From a virus: a stretch of DNA of 33,421 nt. This document shows positions 6,732-12,793 of this stretch, piece after piece. The notes under the pieces are model-generated. The model made no database searches. It was not told where the DNA came from and saw nothing but the letters and a program-made list of their open reading frames with translations. The stretch spans positions 1 through 33,421 of IMG/VR virus record IMGVR_UViG_3300044490_000383. One strand, 5' to 3'. Each line of letters opens with the position of its first letter. Positions within the stretch are counted from its first letter, which is position 1. The position numbers and the translations under genes are program-made.

Positions 6732-7702
6732 GCGAGGAACAGAATGGGGCTGGGAAGGCGGCGGATCCGGAAACGAAGCGGATGATGCAGGAGTTCCGGG
6801 AAAAGGGGGACGGAACGCGGGCGTATACGCTGGAGGAACTGTCGCGGCTGTTCGGATCGAACCCGGCGCAGTTGTCGAAGTACCTCTCGACCAAGCCGGG
6901 AGTCAGTCCGGTCGGCGACGTGGCGCGACTGGAGTCCGTTGCGCGCGACGTTATGCGCGCCGCGGCTCGGCGCGCGGAACGACAGGATCAGGAGGTCTGG
7001 GAGACGCCGGTCACGGAACAGGTCCGGATCGTCTGCGAGACCATCCGGAAGACTGGCGACGTGGGGCTCATCCACGGGCCGGCCGGCATCGGGAAATCGT
7101 GCGCGCTGGCCCGGTACGTCGCGGCCAACCCGAGCGTCATCCTGGTAACGGCCTATCGCTGGGCGTGCGGGCCAACGGAGATCTGCCGGTCCATCTTCAA
7201 TTCGATGGACACGCGGAAATACTCCGGCAACGTCGCGCGCGTCGAGTGGGTCCTGGAGCGCCTGCGCCGCAGCGAGCGGCTTCTGATCGTTGACAACGCG
7301 CACCGGCTGAATCCGAACGGACTGGCCTGGCTGTTCGACTTCCACGACGAGACCGGCTGCCCGCTGGCCCTCACGGGCAACCCCGAAGTCCTCGATGCCA
7401 TCCGGCGCAACGACCAGCAGTTCTCCCGGATCGGGCTGAACCGCGAGGTCACGCTCGGGCGCAAGGAGCGGTTGCAGGCGAACCTGGCGGCGATCGCCGA
7501 GCGGATGTGCGCCAGGCACCTGAACGACAAGGGCGAAGAGATTGCGGATCTGTGCATCCGCGTCCTGGGCGAGCGCGGGCACTTGCGCGCGCTGGACAAG
7601 CATCTGCGCCTGGTGGTGGAGATGCTGCCCCACAAGGGCGATCTCCGCGAGACCTTCCTCGCCGCGCACGGCCAGGTCGTCAGCGATTACAGGCTCGGGT
7701 GA
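6728..7702 (+). CDS. MuB-like AAA+ ATPase (target-DNA activator)
   Basis: A 324-residue protein (MuB is 312). N-terminal helix-turn-helix region (about 30-60, YTLEELSRLFGSNPAQLSKYL) followed by an AAA+ ATPase: Walker A GPAGIGKS (about 117-124, K123) and Walker B LLIVDNAHRL with D189. The residue after the Walker B Asp is Asn190, where Glu is more common. MuB proteins bind target DNA as ATP-dependent filaments and stimulate and direct the transposase. The start overlaps the methyltransferase stop (ATGA). In Mu, A and B are adjacent; here three genes separate them. Confidence 0.85.
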   Translation: MSEEQNGAGKAADPETKRMMQEFREKGDGTRAYTLEELSRLFGSNPAQLSKYLSTKPGVSPVGDVARLESVARDVMRAAARRAERQDQEVWETPVTEQVRIVCETIRKTGDVGLIHGPAGIGKSCALARYVAANPSVILVTAYRWACGPTEICRSIFNSMDTRKYSGNVARVEWVLERLRRSERLLIVDNAHRLNPNGLAWLFDFHDETGCPLALTGNPEVLDAIRRNDQQFSRIGLNREVTLGRKERLQANLAAIAERMCARHLNDKGEEIADLCIRVLGERGHLRALDKHLRLVVEMLPHKGDLRETFLAAHGQVVSDYRLG

Positions 7703-7706
7703 GGCC

Positions 7707-7973
7707 ATGAAGTACATCGCACACAGGCACCTGGGGTTGATCCTGTTCGAGCCGCAGCGGCAGCATGCGGACATCGTGACGCTGATCCGGGCGAAACCGG
7801 AGGACATCGAGGGCGCCGGCTTTGTCGGCGCCGCGAAGCCGGAGGACTGCTTTTGCTACGGGCACAGCGAGCGGCTTGGCATCGCTGCGCGCGACGAGGA
7901 CAGTCAGAAACTCCGGGCCATGATGAAGGGAGCGATGGCCGTGCATGGTGGCCGCGGGGCGGTGAAGCAGTGA
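7707..7973 (+). CDS. hypothetical early protein
   Basis: ATG 7707 lies 4 bp after the ATPase stop with GTGAGG just before it and gives 88 residues. The internal pattern EGAGFVGAAKPEDCFCYGHSERLGI followed by a D-x-D-S-x-K-L helix looks like a compact alpha/beta fold found in small phage proteins. No function recognised. It belongs to the early operon by spacing and direction. Confidence 0.55.
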   Translation: MKYIAHRHLGLILFEPQRQHADIVTLIRAKPEDIEGAGFVGAAKPEDCFCYGHSERLGIAARDEDSQKLRAMMKGAMAVHGGRGAVKQ

Positions 7974-7994
7974 GGGAAGAGGGAGAGATGAACT

Positions 7995-8050
7995 GGAGCC
8001 GGCCCGACCTCGGGCCGGACAGACCGGGGCGAGGTCGCCCCGGCTCCAAC
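7995..8050 (+). repeat. clover repeat, copy 2 (complete, A type)
   Basis: Complete 56-bp unit: outer stem GGAG (7995-7998) with CTCC (8044-8047); hairpin 1 arms 7999-8007 and 8010-8018 (9 bp, loop CC); spacer ACAGA; hairpin 2 arms 8024-8032 and 8035-8043 (9 bp, loop GG); trailing AAC. Preceded by GATGAACT. It sits between two small genes, 17 bp before ATG 8068. Confidence 0.95.
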
Positions 8051-8067
8051 GTCCCAGGAGATCGGTC

Positions 8068-8307
8068 ATGTCTGTAAACCCAAACATTGTGATACGCCTC
8101 TCCCGATGGAAGGGCGAAAAGTGGCGCATCCGAGTCACCGTGACGGTGAGGAAAGAGCGAGCTTCCTACAGTCTGACAGCATCGTCGTCATGCAAACTCA
8201 TGCCGCACGGGTTGTTTGGTACGGCGCGTATTATCGAAAACGTCATGATCCCGCAGCTGGCGGAAATGGTCGAGCGCAACGAGAAACAAGGAGGAAACGA
8301 GGCATGA
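8068..8307 (+). CDS. hypothetical small basic protein
   Basis: 79 residues from ATG 8068 with GGAG 7 bases upstream. The N-terminal half is basic and strand-like (NIVIRLSRWKGEKWRIRVTVTVRK); the C-terminal half is helical and charged. The stop overlaps the next ATG. No family recognised. The ribosome site lies just downstream of clover repeat copy 2, so that structure would form in its 5' leader. Confidence 0.5.
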   Translation: MSVNPNIVIRLSRWKGEKWRIRVTVTVRKERASYSLTASSSCKLMPHGLFGTARIIENVMIPQLAEMVERNEKQGGNEA

Positions 8308-8522
8308 ACGGAACGAAGAGCGAGGACGAGGTCGGGAAGGTTACGGATGGGCAGATCGAGATCGTGGCGGAGGCGTTGAAGCGGCTCGGCTGGGAGCCGC
8401 TTTCGTCGCAGCCGGTCACGCCCTGGGGCGAGACGACGTTCGGGCGCCTGACGGGCCTGACGGTCTTTATCTTCGGGCTCTGCTTCGCGGTGTCGTGCGT
8501 GATCGACGCGCTCAAACGGTAA
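8304..8522 (+). CDS. small C-terminal-anchored membrane protein
   Basis: 72 residues from ATG 8304 (ATGA overlap; GGAGG about 10 bases upstream). An N-terminal helix-rich cytoplasmic part (GQIEIVAEALKRLGWEPL) is followed by one hydrophobic segment near the end (about 50-67, LTVFIFGLCFAVSCVIDAL) and a basic tail. Function unknown. Not an obvious holin, since it lies in the early block. Confidence 0.5.
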   Translation: MNGTKSEDEVGKVTDGQIEIVAEALKRLGWEPLSSQPVTPWGETTFGRLTGLTVFIFGLCFAVSCVIDALKR

Positions 8523-8526
8523 CGAC

Positions 8527-8955
8527 ATGATCGCCCCCGCGCAACCCAGTCCGGAAGTGCAGGTCCGCGAGTGGACCTGGAAGAGTTCGGCCATGCGGAG
8601 GATGACCCTGGCCGTCTGCCGCCTGGCGCTCGGGCGCGGGACAGGGGGCAGTTTCTCCGCGATGGACCTGGCGGAACATGGCGAGGAAGCGCATGGAGGG
8701 AGCGGGATCGCCGGCACGATCTTCCGGCAACTCTCCGACGTGGGGATCATCGCCCCCGTCGGAGGATGGGTGGACGGAGAGTTCGTGCAGCGGTACGTCC
8801 GGAACGCCTGCGGGAACCGGATCGGCGTTTGGCGCCTGGCGCATCCCGGCCTTGCGCGCGCGTTGCTGGCCGCGCACGACAGCGCGCCGATTGTCGCGAC
8901 GCAGAGCGAGATGGTGTTTGGGAAGTGGACAGGGAAATCTGGAGATGGAGAGTGA
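8527..8955 (+). CDS. hypothetical protein, possible winged-helix
   Basis: A 142-residue product starting 4 bp after the preceding gene. The middle (about 45-100: FSAMDLAEHGEEAHGGSGIAGTIFRQLSDVGIIAPVGGWVDGEF) has the helix-helix-wing rhythm of winged-helix DNA-binding domains, with a following N-x-x-G-x-R-I-G-V-W-R-L strand typical of a wing. This reading is tentative. The 3' end approaches the CACGAAG repeat and clover copy 3. Confidence 0.5.
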   Translation: MIAPAQPSPEVQVREWTWKSSAMRRMTLAVCRLALGRGTGGSFSAMDLAEHGEEAHGGSGIAGTIFRQLSDVGIIAPVGGWVDGEFVQRYVRNACGNRIGVWRLAHPGLARALLAAHDSAPIVATQSEMVFGKWTGKSGDGE

Positions 8956-8961
8956 GATTTA

Positions 8962-8980
8962 CCACGAAGACACGAAGGGG
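8962..8980 (+). repeat. CCACGAAGACACGAAG-type dispersed repeat, copy a
   Basis: CCACGAAGACACGAAGGGG between genes, 11 bp before clover repeat copy 3. A shortened relative (GCGAAGAACACGAAGGGG, 9441-9458) lies in the gene at 9406, and an inverted, longer copy lies at 25951-25987. Confidence 0.7.
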
Positions 8981-8991
8981 AAGGATGAATT

Positions 8992-9047
8992 GGAGCCGGC
9001 CCGACCTCGGGCCGGTCAGACCGGGGCGAGGTCGCCCCGGCTCCAAC
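8992..9047 (+). repeat. clover repeat, copy 3 (complete, T type)
   Basis: Same 56-bp double hairpin as copy 2 but with spacer TCAGA. Preceded by GATGAATT (copy 2: GATGAACT) and followed by AACGCTGG plus GTGAGG, words shared in part with copy 4. Lies between the genes at 8527 and 9089. Confidence 0.95.
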
Positions 9048-9088
9048 GCTGGCGGTGAGGCGCGGCCTTTCCGCTCCGGAGGTGACGA

Positions 9089-9409
9089 GTGAACAAACCA
9101 AAGGCGATTATCGGCGAGGGAAGGCATTCGCTTCCCATCGCCTTGTTGGCAATGCTGACTTCACCGCAACAGTCGCACACGTTCGCGATCCGCCGGCAGC
9201 CAGATGCGGACGGTTTCGATAGTCACGATGCGTTCTACCCGTACCCGCGATTCGGCAAACCGGAGCGCGCGTCGCAGCGGTGCGCATTGCCTGGGTGCGT
9301 GCACGACACCACGCACAAAGGCGGCTACTGCTGCGCGGACCACTGCCGGGAGCACCGGCAGCGCCAGCGTGCCGCCAACATCTCCCAACGCGTCAAAACC
9401 TCCCCATGA
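9089..9409 (+). CDS. small Cys/His-rich (zinc-binding) protein
   Basis: 106 residues from GTG 9089, supported by a strong GGAGG 6 bases upstream. The C-terminal part carries C65-x4-C70 and a C81/C82, H85, C86, H89 cluster (RCALPGC...YCCADHCREH), consistent with a zinc finger, followed by a basic Arg/Gln tail. Its stop overlaps the next start (ATGA). Possibly nucleic-acid binding; function unknown. Confidence 0.55.
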   Translation: MNKPKAIIGEGRHSLPIALLAMLTSPQQSHTFAIRRQPDADGFDSHDAFYPYPRFGKPERASQRCALPGCVHDTTHKGGYCCADHCREHRQRQRAANISQRVKTSP

Positions 9410-9741
9410 CCACTCTCACCATGCCGGCGGCGCAGGGCAGGCGAAGAACACGAAGGGGTATTGAGAAGGAGCAGCGGGCGCGGCTGTTGCGGATAGCGGG
9501 GATGGCCGTGGATGTGCTGGCCGGGATCCGGGCCGATATGGCCGCGCTCGATGCGGAACTCGATCGCATGGAACGGGAGCAGAATGCGATCCTGGCGGCG
9601 CTGGGTATCGCGGAGAAAGGGAGCCGGCCCGACCTCGGGCCGGTCAGACCGGGGCGAGGTCGCCCCGGCTCCAACGCTGGAGTTGAGGGGCGGCGAAGCC
9701 GTACCTCGACCGGCGTGGTTGGCGAAAAGGTGGCCGGATGA
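9406..9741 (+). CDS. small coiled-coil protein containing an in-frame clover repeat
   Basis: 111 residues. The first 11 (MTTLTMPAAQG) are identical to the start of the protein at 10319. A basic stretch follows, then a helix-rich coiled coil (about 22-68, with AGIRADMAALDAELDRMEREQNAIL), then SRPDLGPVRPGRGRPGSN translated from clover copy 4, and a short tail. The start overlaps the previous stop and the stop overlaps the next start. The basic stretch covers a CACGAAGG-type repeat (9441-9458). The gene appears assembled from duplicated and repeat-derived pieces; whether the product functions is unknown. Confidence 0.5.
   Translation: MTTLTMPAAQGRRRTRRGIEKEQRARLLRIAGMAVDVLAGIRADMAALDAELDRMEREQNAILAALGIAEKGSRPDLGPVRPGRGRPGSNAGVEGRRSRTSTGVVGEKVAG
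9620..9675 (+). repeat. clover repeat, copy 4 (complete, T type, inside a CDS)
   Basis: Complete 56-bp unit, T type, read in frame by the gene at 9406. Followed by GCTGGAGTTGAGG, resembling the sequence after copy 3 (GCTGGCGGTGAGG), which suggests these two derive from one another. Confidence 0.95.
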
Positions 9742-10322
9742 AATACCGAGTAGAATGGCTGGCGATCAACGGCGAGTGGCAGGACTCCTGCCTCCGTTTC
9801 TGGTTGCGACGACAGGCAGTCCGCATGGCCGAGCAACGCGGAGACGCAATGCAGCCCTGGCGCGTGGTGGACTGGCGCAGCCGTGTAATCCATACCGCCA
9901 ACGCCAGCGTCAGGGTCGGCGCGGCAGCGCCGTACCCTGCACGCGGTGTTGGGCAATCCGAGATGTGCACCTGCTGCGGCAGGGACCGAAATCCCAAAAC
10001 GCTCTTTGGGGGTGTCTGTCCGGCATGTCGGCACGGGCCGCCGCGATGCTCCGACTGCATGCATCGTGTAGAACCGCATGACGCACCTGTTTGCGTGGAC
10101 TGCAACGAGTGGAGCAACTACGAGCCCAACAGCCCGATATGCGTCAAACCAACCGAGCACACGCCTACGCCAAACGCCCCGCGTGACCTTCGCGGCCACA
10201 AGCCGGCGCCGGTGGCCAAGCGAAAAATGACGCCTGGAGCCGGCCCGACCTCGGGCCGGTCAGACCGGGGCGAGGTCGCCCCGGCTCCAACGCTTCCCGA
10301 CGCATCAACACCCACCCCGTGA
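9738..10322 (+). CDS. double zinc-ribbon-like protein with repeat-derived C terminus
   Basis: 194 residues. The N-terminal 60 are strand-rich and basic (MKYRVEWLAI...WRVVDWRSRVIHT). Two Cys pairs-of-pairs follow: C77/C80 with C94/C97, and C104/C107 with C119/C122, a good double zinc ribbon. The Pro- and Lys-rich tail ends in residues translated from clover copy 5 in a different frame from copy 4 (GAGPTSGRSDRGEVAPAP). Both ends overlap neighbouring genes by ATGA/GTGA. Nucleic-acid binding is plausible but not shown. Confidence 0.55.
   Translation: MKYRVEWLAINGEWQDSCLRFWLRRQAVRMAEQRGDAMQPWRVVDWRSRVIHTANASVRVGAAAPYPARGVGQSEMCTCCGRDRNPKTLFGGVCPACRHGPPRCSDCMHRVEPHDAPVCVDCNEWSNYEPNSPICVKPTEHTPTPNAPRDLRGHKPAPVAKRKMTPGAGPTSGRSDRGEVAPAPTLPDASTPTP
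10236..10291 (+). repeat. clover repeat, copy 5 (complete, T type, inside a CDS)
   Basis: Complete 56-bp unit, T type, followed by the AACGCT word shared with copies 3 and 4. It encodes part of the C terminus of the double zinc-ribbon protein and lies just before the second copy of the direct repeat at 10295-10348. Confidence 0.95.
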
Positions 10323-11149
10323 CCACTCTCACCATGCCGGCGGCGCAAGGGCGATTTCGGCGGGCGGTGGACCGGGCCTGGACGGCCGCCGGCGGCGCCG
10401 GGGGACCCGCGGAAAAGGACGCCTGGTATCGCGGGCAACTCAACACGCTCGCGGGGATCGCCTCCACGCGGGGCCTGGCGCCTGAGGTCATTGTCCGGCT
10501 CGCCGGCGACTTCGAGCGGATGGCGGGCGCCGACGCCGCTCCCGTTGTGCCTGGATTGCCGGGTTTGTCGGAGGCGCAGCAAGGGGCTTTCAGGCGGCTT
10601 GCAATCCGGGCATGGCGAGTCATGCAGCAACGCGGCCAGGCGCCGGCCGCGGGGTTCAACGCCTGGATCAATGCGCGGATCGGCGAGGCGACCTCCATGT
10701 CCGCCGGGCGGCGCTCCGGCCAGGTCAAGTTCGATCAACTCATGTGCTCGCTCGCGATCGTGGCGGGCGACGAGTATTGGCTCGACCGCACGGCGCAGAG
10801 CGCGGAGCGGCGGATCCGGTATCGCATCCGCCAGGAACTGGCGAAACTCGGCCAGATACAGGGCCGCGAGTTGGACTGGTCTTATGCCCAGGGCATCTGC
10901 GAGCAGGCAAGGTTGGCGCCATCGCTGGACGATTGCCCGGCGCAGCATCTGAGGGCGATTCTGGCGATGCTGCGGTATGCGGCGAAGAGGGGGAGTCGGA
11001 CGGAATCGTTACCGATTCCGCTCCGGGGACGAGAAGGGGAAGAACGGAAGGCGGACGGAATCGTCACCGATTCCGCTCCGGGGCGCGACGGGCAAGAACG
11101 GGAGCCGGACGGAATCGTTACCGATTCCGCTCCGAAGGCCCGCCAGTAG
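10319..11149 (+). CDS. early/middle phage protein with GemA-like C-terminal motif
   Basis: 276 residues from GTG 10319 (overlapping the previous stop). The N terminus (MTTLTMPAAQG) duplicates that of the gene at 9406. Helical middle: FNAWINARIGEA..., then VKFDQLMCSLAIVAGDEYWLDR. Near 185-223 is YAQGICEQARL...LRAILAMLRYAAKRG, reminiscent of the end of GemA/Gp16-type regulators (DUF1018), which follow early genes in Mu relatives; this link is tentative. The C-terminal 50 residues are low-complexity and encoded by a tandem hairpin repeat (10999-11129). Last gene before the early/late gap. Confidence 0.5.
   Translation: MTTLTMPAAQGRFRRAVDRAWTAAGGAGGPAEKDAWYRGQLNTLAGIASTRGLAPEVIVRLAGDFERMAGADAAPVVPGLPGLSEAQQGAFRRLAIRAWRVMQQRGQAPAAGFNAWINARIGEATSMSAGRRSGQVKFDQLMCSLAIVAGDEYWLDRTAQSAERRIRYRIRQELAKLGQIQGRELDWSYAQGICEQARLAPSLDDCPAQHLRAILAMLRYAAKRGSRTESLPIPLRGREGEERKADGIVTDSAPGRDGQEREPDGIVTDSAPKARQ
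10999..11129 (+). repeat. tandem 54/55-bp repeat with three identical hairpins
   Basis: Three units each begin GACGGAATCG. Each holds a perfect hairpin, CGGAATCG-(TTAC or TCAC)-CGATTCCG, at 11001-11020, 11056-11075 and 11110-11129 (8-bp arms, 4-nt loop). Unit lengths are 55 and 54 bp, so the first unit is read in a different frame (TESLPIPL) from the other two (DGIVTDSAP). Confidence 0.95.
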
Positions 11150-11209
11150 GCGCCACTTTCCTCGCATATTCGGCAGGCATCGGCTGACTGGTTTCCGCCT
11201 CCTAGCGTA

Positions 11210-11237
11210 CTTTGCGTCCCATGCGAGAGACGCAAAG
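11210..11237. promoter_or_regulatory. 9-bp inverted repeat, operator or hairpin
   Basis: CTTTGCGTC (11210-11218) pairs perfectly with GACGCAAAG (11229-11237) across a 10-nt spacer. The 19-bp centre-to-centre distance of the half-sites would suit a dimeric activator or repressor, and no T-run follows, which argues against a simple intrinsic terminator. Confidence 0.45.
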
Positions 11238-11251
11238 CGAATGCGGCAAGC

Positions 11252-11275
11252 AGGAGGTGCAACATGGCCGCCTAA
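11252..11275 (+). other. perfect ribosome site followed by a three-codon ORF
   Basis: AGGAGG (11252-11257), 6 nt, then ATG GCC GCC TAA (11264-11275). Either a minigene or leader, or the remains of a gene whose body was deleted. Confidence 0.45.
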
Positions 11276-11429
11276 CGTCCATCTCAATCCACCGACACCA
11301 TAGTCCGGGGTCCGCGCCATTCCGCTGTCCAGCCCGGCGGGTTCGCGGATCGGCAGGCGCCGCTCTCCCTCGGCGTGCCGGACGGGCCTCGATCCCGGCT
11401 CTGCCTTCCTTCCTCTTCTGGAGTCCCAC

Positions 11430-11804
11430 ATGGAACTGAACCCGAACCAGGTGGGCGTATGGATCGGCGTCGTCGTGCTCCTGATCCCGGCCGTCAAGGT
11501 GATCGTTGACTGGATCCGGCCGCAAACGCGCCGGATCGAACCGCAGCCGCTCGAAGTGACCCCGGCCCCGAAATACGTCACGGCCGAGGATTGCCTCCGA
11601 ATGCACGGGCAGCAGCAACGATTCGAGGACGAGCGCTTTACCAATCTCAGCACTCAGATCGGCGCCCTGACCGAAGCCCTGGACCGCCGGAATACCGAGG
11701 GCGAGGCCCGCGCCTCGCTGATCCACCAGCGAATCAACGTCGTCGTCGAATCGGTGTCCGAACTCCGAGGCAAGGTCGAAAACCACATCGAGAACCACCC
11801 ATGA
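11430..11804 (+). CDS. DUF2730-like membrane-anchored coiled-coil protein (Mu gp25 position)
   Basis: 124 residues: one N-terminal membrane segment (about 8-28, VGVWIGVVVLLIPAVKVIVDWI) followed by a long helix/coiled coil (about 50-120, with RFEDERFTNLSTQIGALTEALDRR and INVVVESVSELRGKVENHI). This is the architecture of DUF2730, represented by Mu gp25, which sits just upstream of the small terminase as here. First gene of the late operon; its stop overlaps the next start (ATGA). A role in lysis has been considered for such proteins, but not demonstrated here. Confidence 0.6.
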   Translation: MELNPNQVGVWIGVVVLLIPAVKVIVDWIRPQTRRIEPQPLEVTPAPKYVTAEDCLRMHGQQQRFEDERFTNLSTQIGALTEALDRRNTEGEARASLIHQRINVVVESVSELRGKVENHIENHP

Positions 11805-12058
11805 CGCCCGACTATCGCATGCAGCGCAAGATCCTTGAAACCCTCTGCGGACTCGCCGGCGTGGCCCTGGGCGAGAAAATCCTGATCGACGAGGTCGCGC
11901 TGCGCCTGCCCGCGAAAACGGACGCCGGCGAAATCCGCGACCAACTCATGCTTCTGAAGGATCAGGCCCTTGTCGAGTCGGTCAAGGGGCCGCTCAAGGA
12001 AACGCGCTGGCGCCGCACGCCCGCGGGCGAGGCCGCGCTCAAGGATCTCGAAGCGTGA
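11801..12058 (+). CDS. small winged-helix-like protein (Mu gp26 position)
   Basis: 85 residues from ATG 11801. The sequence alternates helices and a wing-like strand pair: RKILETLCGLAGV, ILIDEVALRL, EIRDQLMLLKDQALVESVKG, then TRWRRTPAGEAALKDLEA, which reads like a winged helix with a terminal WRxTPxGxxAL element. In Mu, small proteins gp25 and gp26 precede the small terminase. Coupled to both neighbours by 4-bp overlaps. Confidence 0.55.
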   Translation: MTPDYRMQRKILETLCGLAGVALGEKILIDEVALRLPAKTDAGEIRDQLMLLKDQALVESVKGPLKETRWRRTPAGEAALKDLEA

Positions 12059-12606
12059 AAGTCCGATCCGATAGCTGGGCCGGGAAACTCACGGACGAGC
12101 AGGTAGAGGCCGCCTACGCCGAGGCCATCACCCACTCGCCCCGCCATGCCGGCATTCCCATTATCTGCGAGAAGTTCGGCATCGCCGAGCGCCCCAGCAA
12201 GACCGCGTTCTATCGCTGGCTCACCGCCACCGAAAAGGAGTCCTGGCGCTGGCGTCTCAAGCACGCCGTTTCCGTCGCCAAAAGCATGTCCGCCGCGCTC
12301 CCCGACGACGCGGACGCCATGTATCGCGACTCCCTCGTGGCCCTGGGCGTGGACGCCGCGGTCCAGCAGGATCCGAAATTCGCCATCGCCATCGGCCGCA
12401 CCCTGAGCGCGCTGAACAAGGACCGCGAAGACCGGCTCGCCAAGCAGATCGTAGACCTCAAGGCCCGGATCGAGACCATCCTCGCCGACCAACAGAAAGC
12501 CGCACAGCCTCTGGATCCCAAACGCCTCGCCGCCGAAATCGACGACGTGCTCGGCCGCAAACCACGAACCACGGAGACGCCCCATGCCAGTGCCAATGCT
12601 CAGTGA
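12055..12606 (+). CDS. DUF3486-like small terminase subunit (Mu gp27-like)
   Basis: 183 residues starting at GTG 12055 inside the previous stop. The N-terminal region (about 15-60) contains a helix-turn-helix-like stretch ending in KTAFYRWLT, then a long helical region (about 65-160) suited to oligomerisation. Size and position directly before the large terminase match DUF3486/Mu gp27, the DNA-recognising packaging subunit. The recognition is by pattern and synteny. Confidence 0.65.
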   Translation: MKVRSDSWAGKLTDEQVEAAYAEAITHSPRHAGIPIICEKFGIAERPSKTAFYRWLTATEKESWRWRLKHAVSVAKSMSAALPDDADAMYRDSLVALGVDAAVQQDPKFAIAIGRTLSALNKDREDRLAKQIVDLKARIETILADQQKAAQPLDPKRLAAEIDDVLGRKPRTTETPHASANAQ

Positions 12607-12793
12607 CGACGAAACGCGGGTCGAGGTCCTGACGTTCGACGATGGTTCCACGTTCAACGTCAGCGCCGAAATGCGGCGCAACAACGCCAAGGGTTATGCC
12701 GAGGCATGCAAACAGGCGGTCCGCCGCAAGTTCGCCACGGCGGTCGAGAAACCGGGGGCCATGACCTGGCCGAAGGAACCGAAGAAGAAGTGA
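12584..12793 (+). CDS. hypothetical small protein between terminase subunits
   Basis: 69 residues from ATG 12584, with GGAG 7 bases upstream; a second ATG at 12596 has weaker support. It overlaps the small terminase by 23 bp and its stop overlaps the GTG of the large terminase. N-terminal strands (RVEVLTFDDGSTFNVSAEM) and a basic helical C terminus. No family recognised. Confidence 0.55.
   Translation: MPVPMLSDDETRVEVLTFDDGSTFNVSAEMRRNNAKGYAEACKQAVRRKFATAVEKPGAMTWPKEPKKK

Larger units (their letters stand above)
11150..11429. promoter_or_regulatory. early/late intergenic region, candidate middle/late control region
   Basis: At 280 bp this is the largest gap in the prophage. I see no convincing gene in it; longer open frames lack ribosome sites and their sequences look non-coding. 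It contains the inverted repeat at 11210-11237 and the three-codon ORF at 11264-11275. In Mu, the late promoters activated by C and the middle promoter activated by Mor lie at comparable transitions. I could not pick out confident -35/-10 boxes. Confidence 0.45.

Noticed and set aside
5082-10291. Clover repeats as a CRISPR array
   Set aside because: Copies are separated by hundreds to thousands of bases with genes between them, not by uniform spacers, and no cas gene was seen.
11212-11439. 75-residue open frame in the early/late gap
   Set aside because: No ribosome site at its start, composition looks non-coding, and it overlaps the start of the DUF2730-like gene. I prefer a regulatory reading of the gap.
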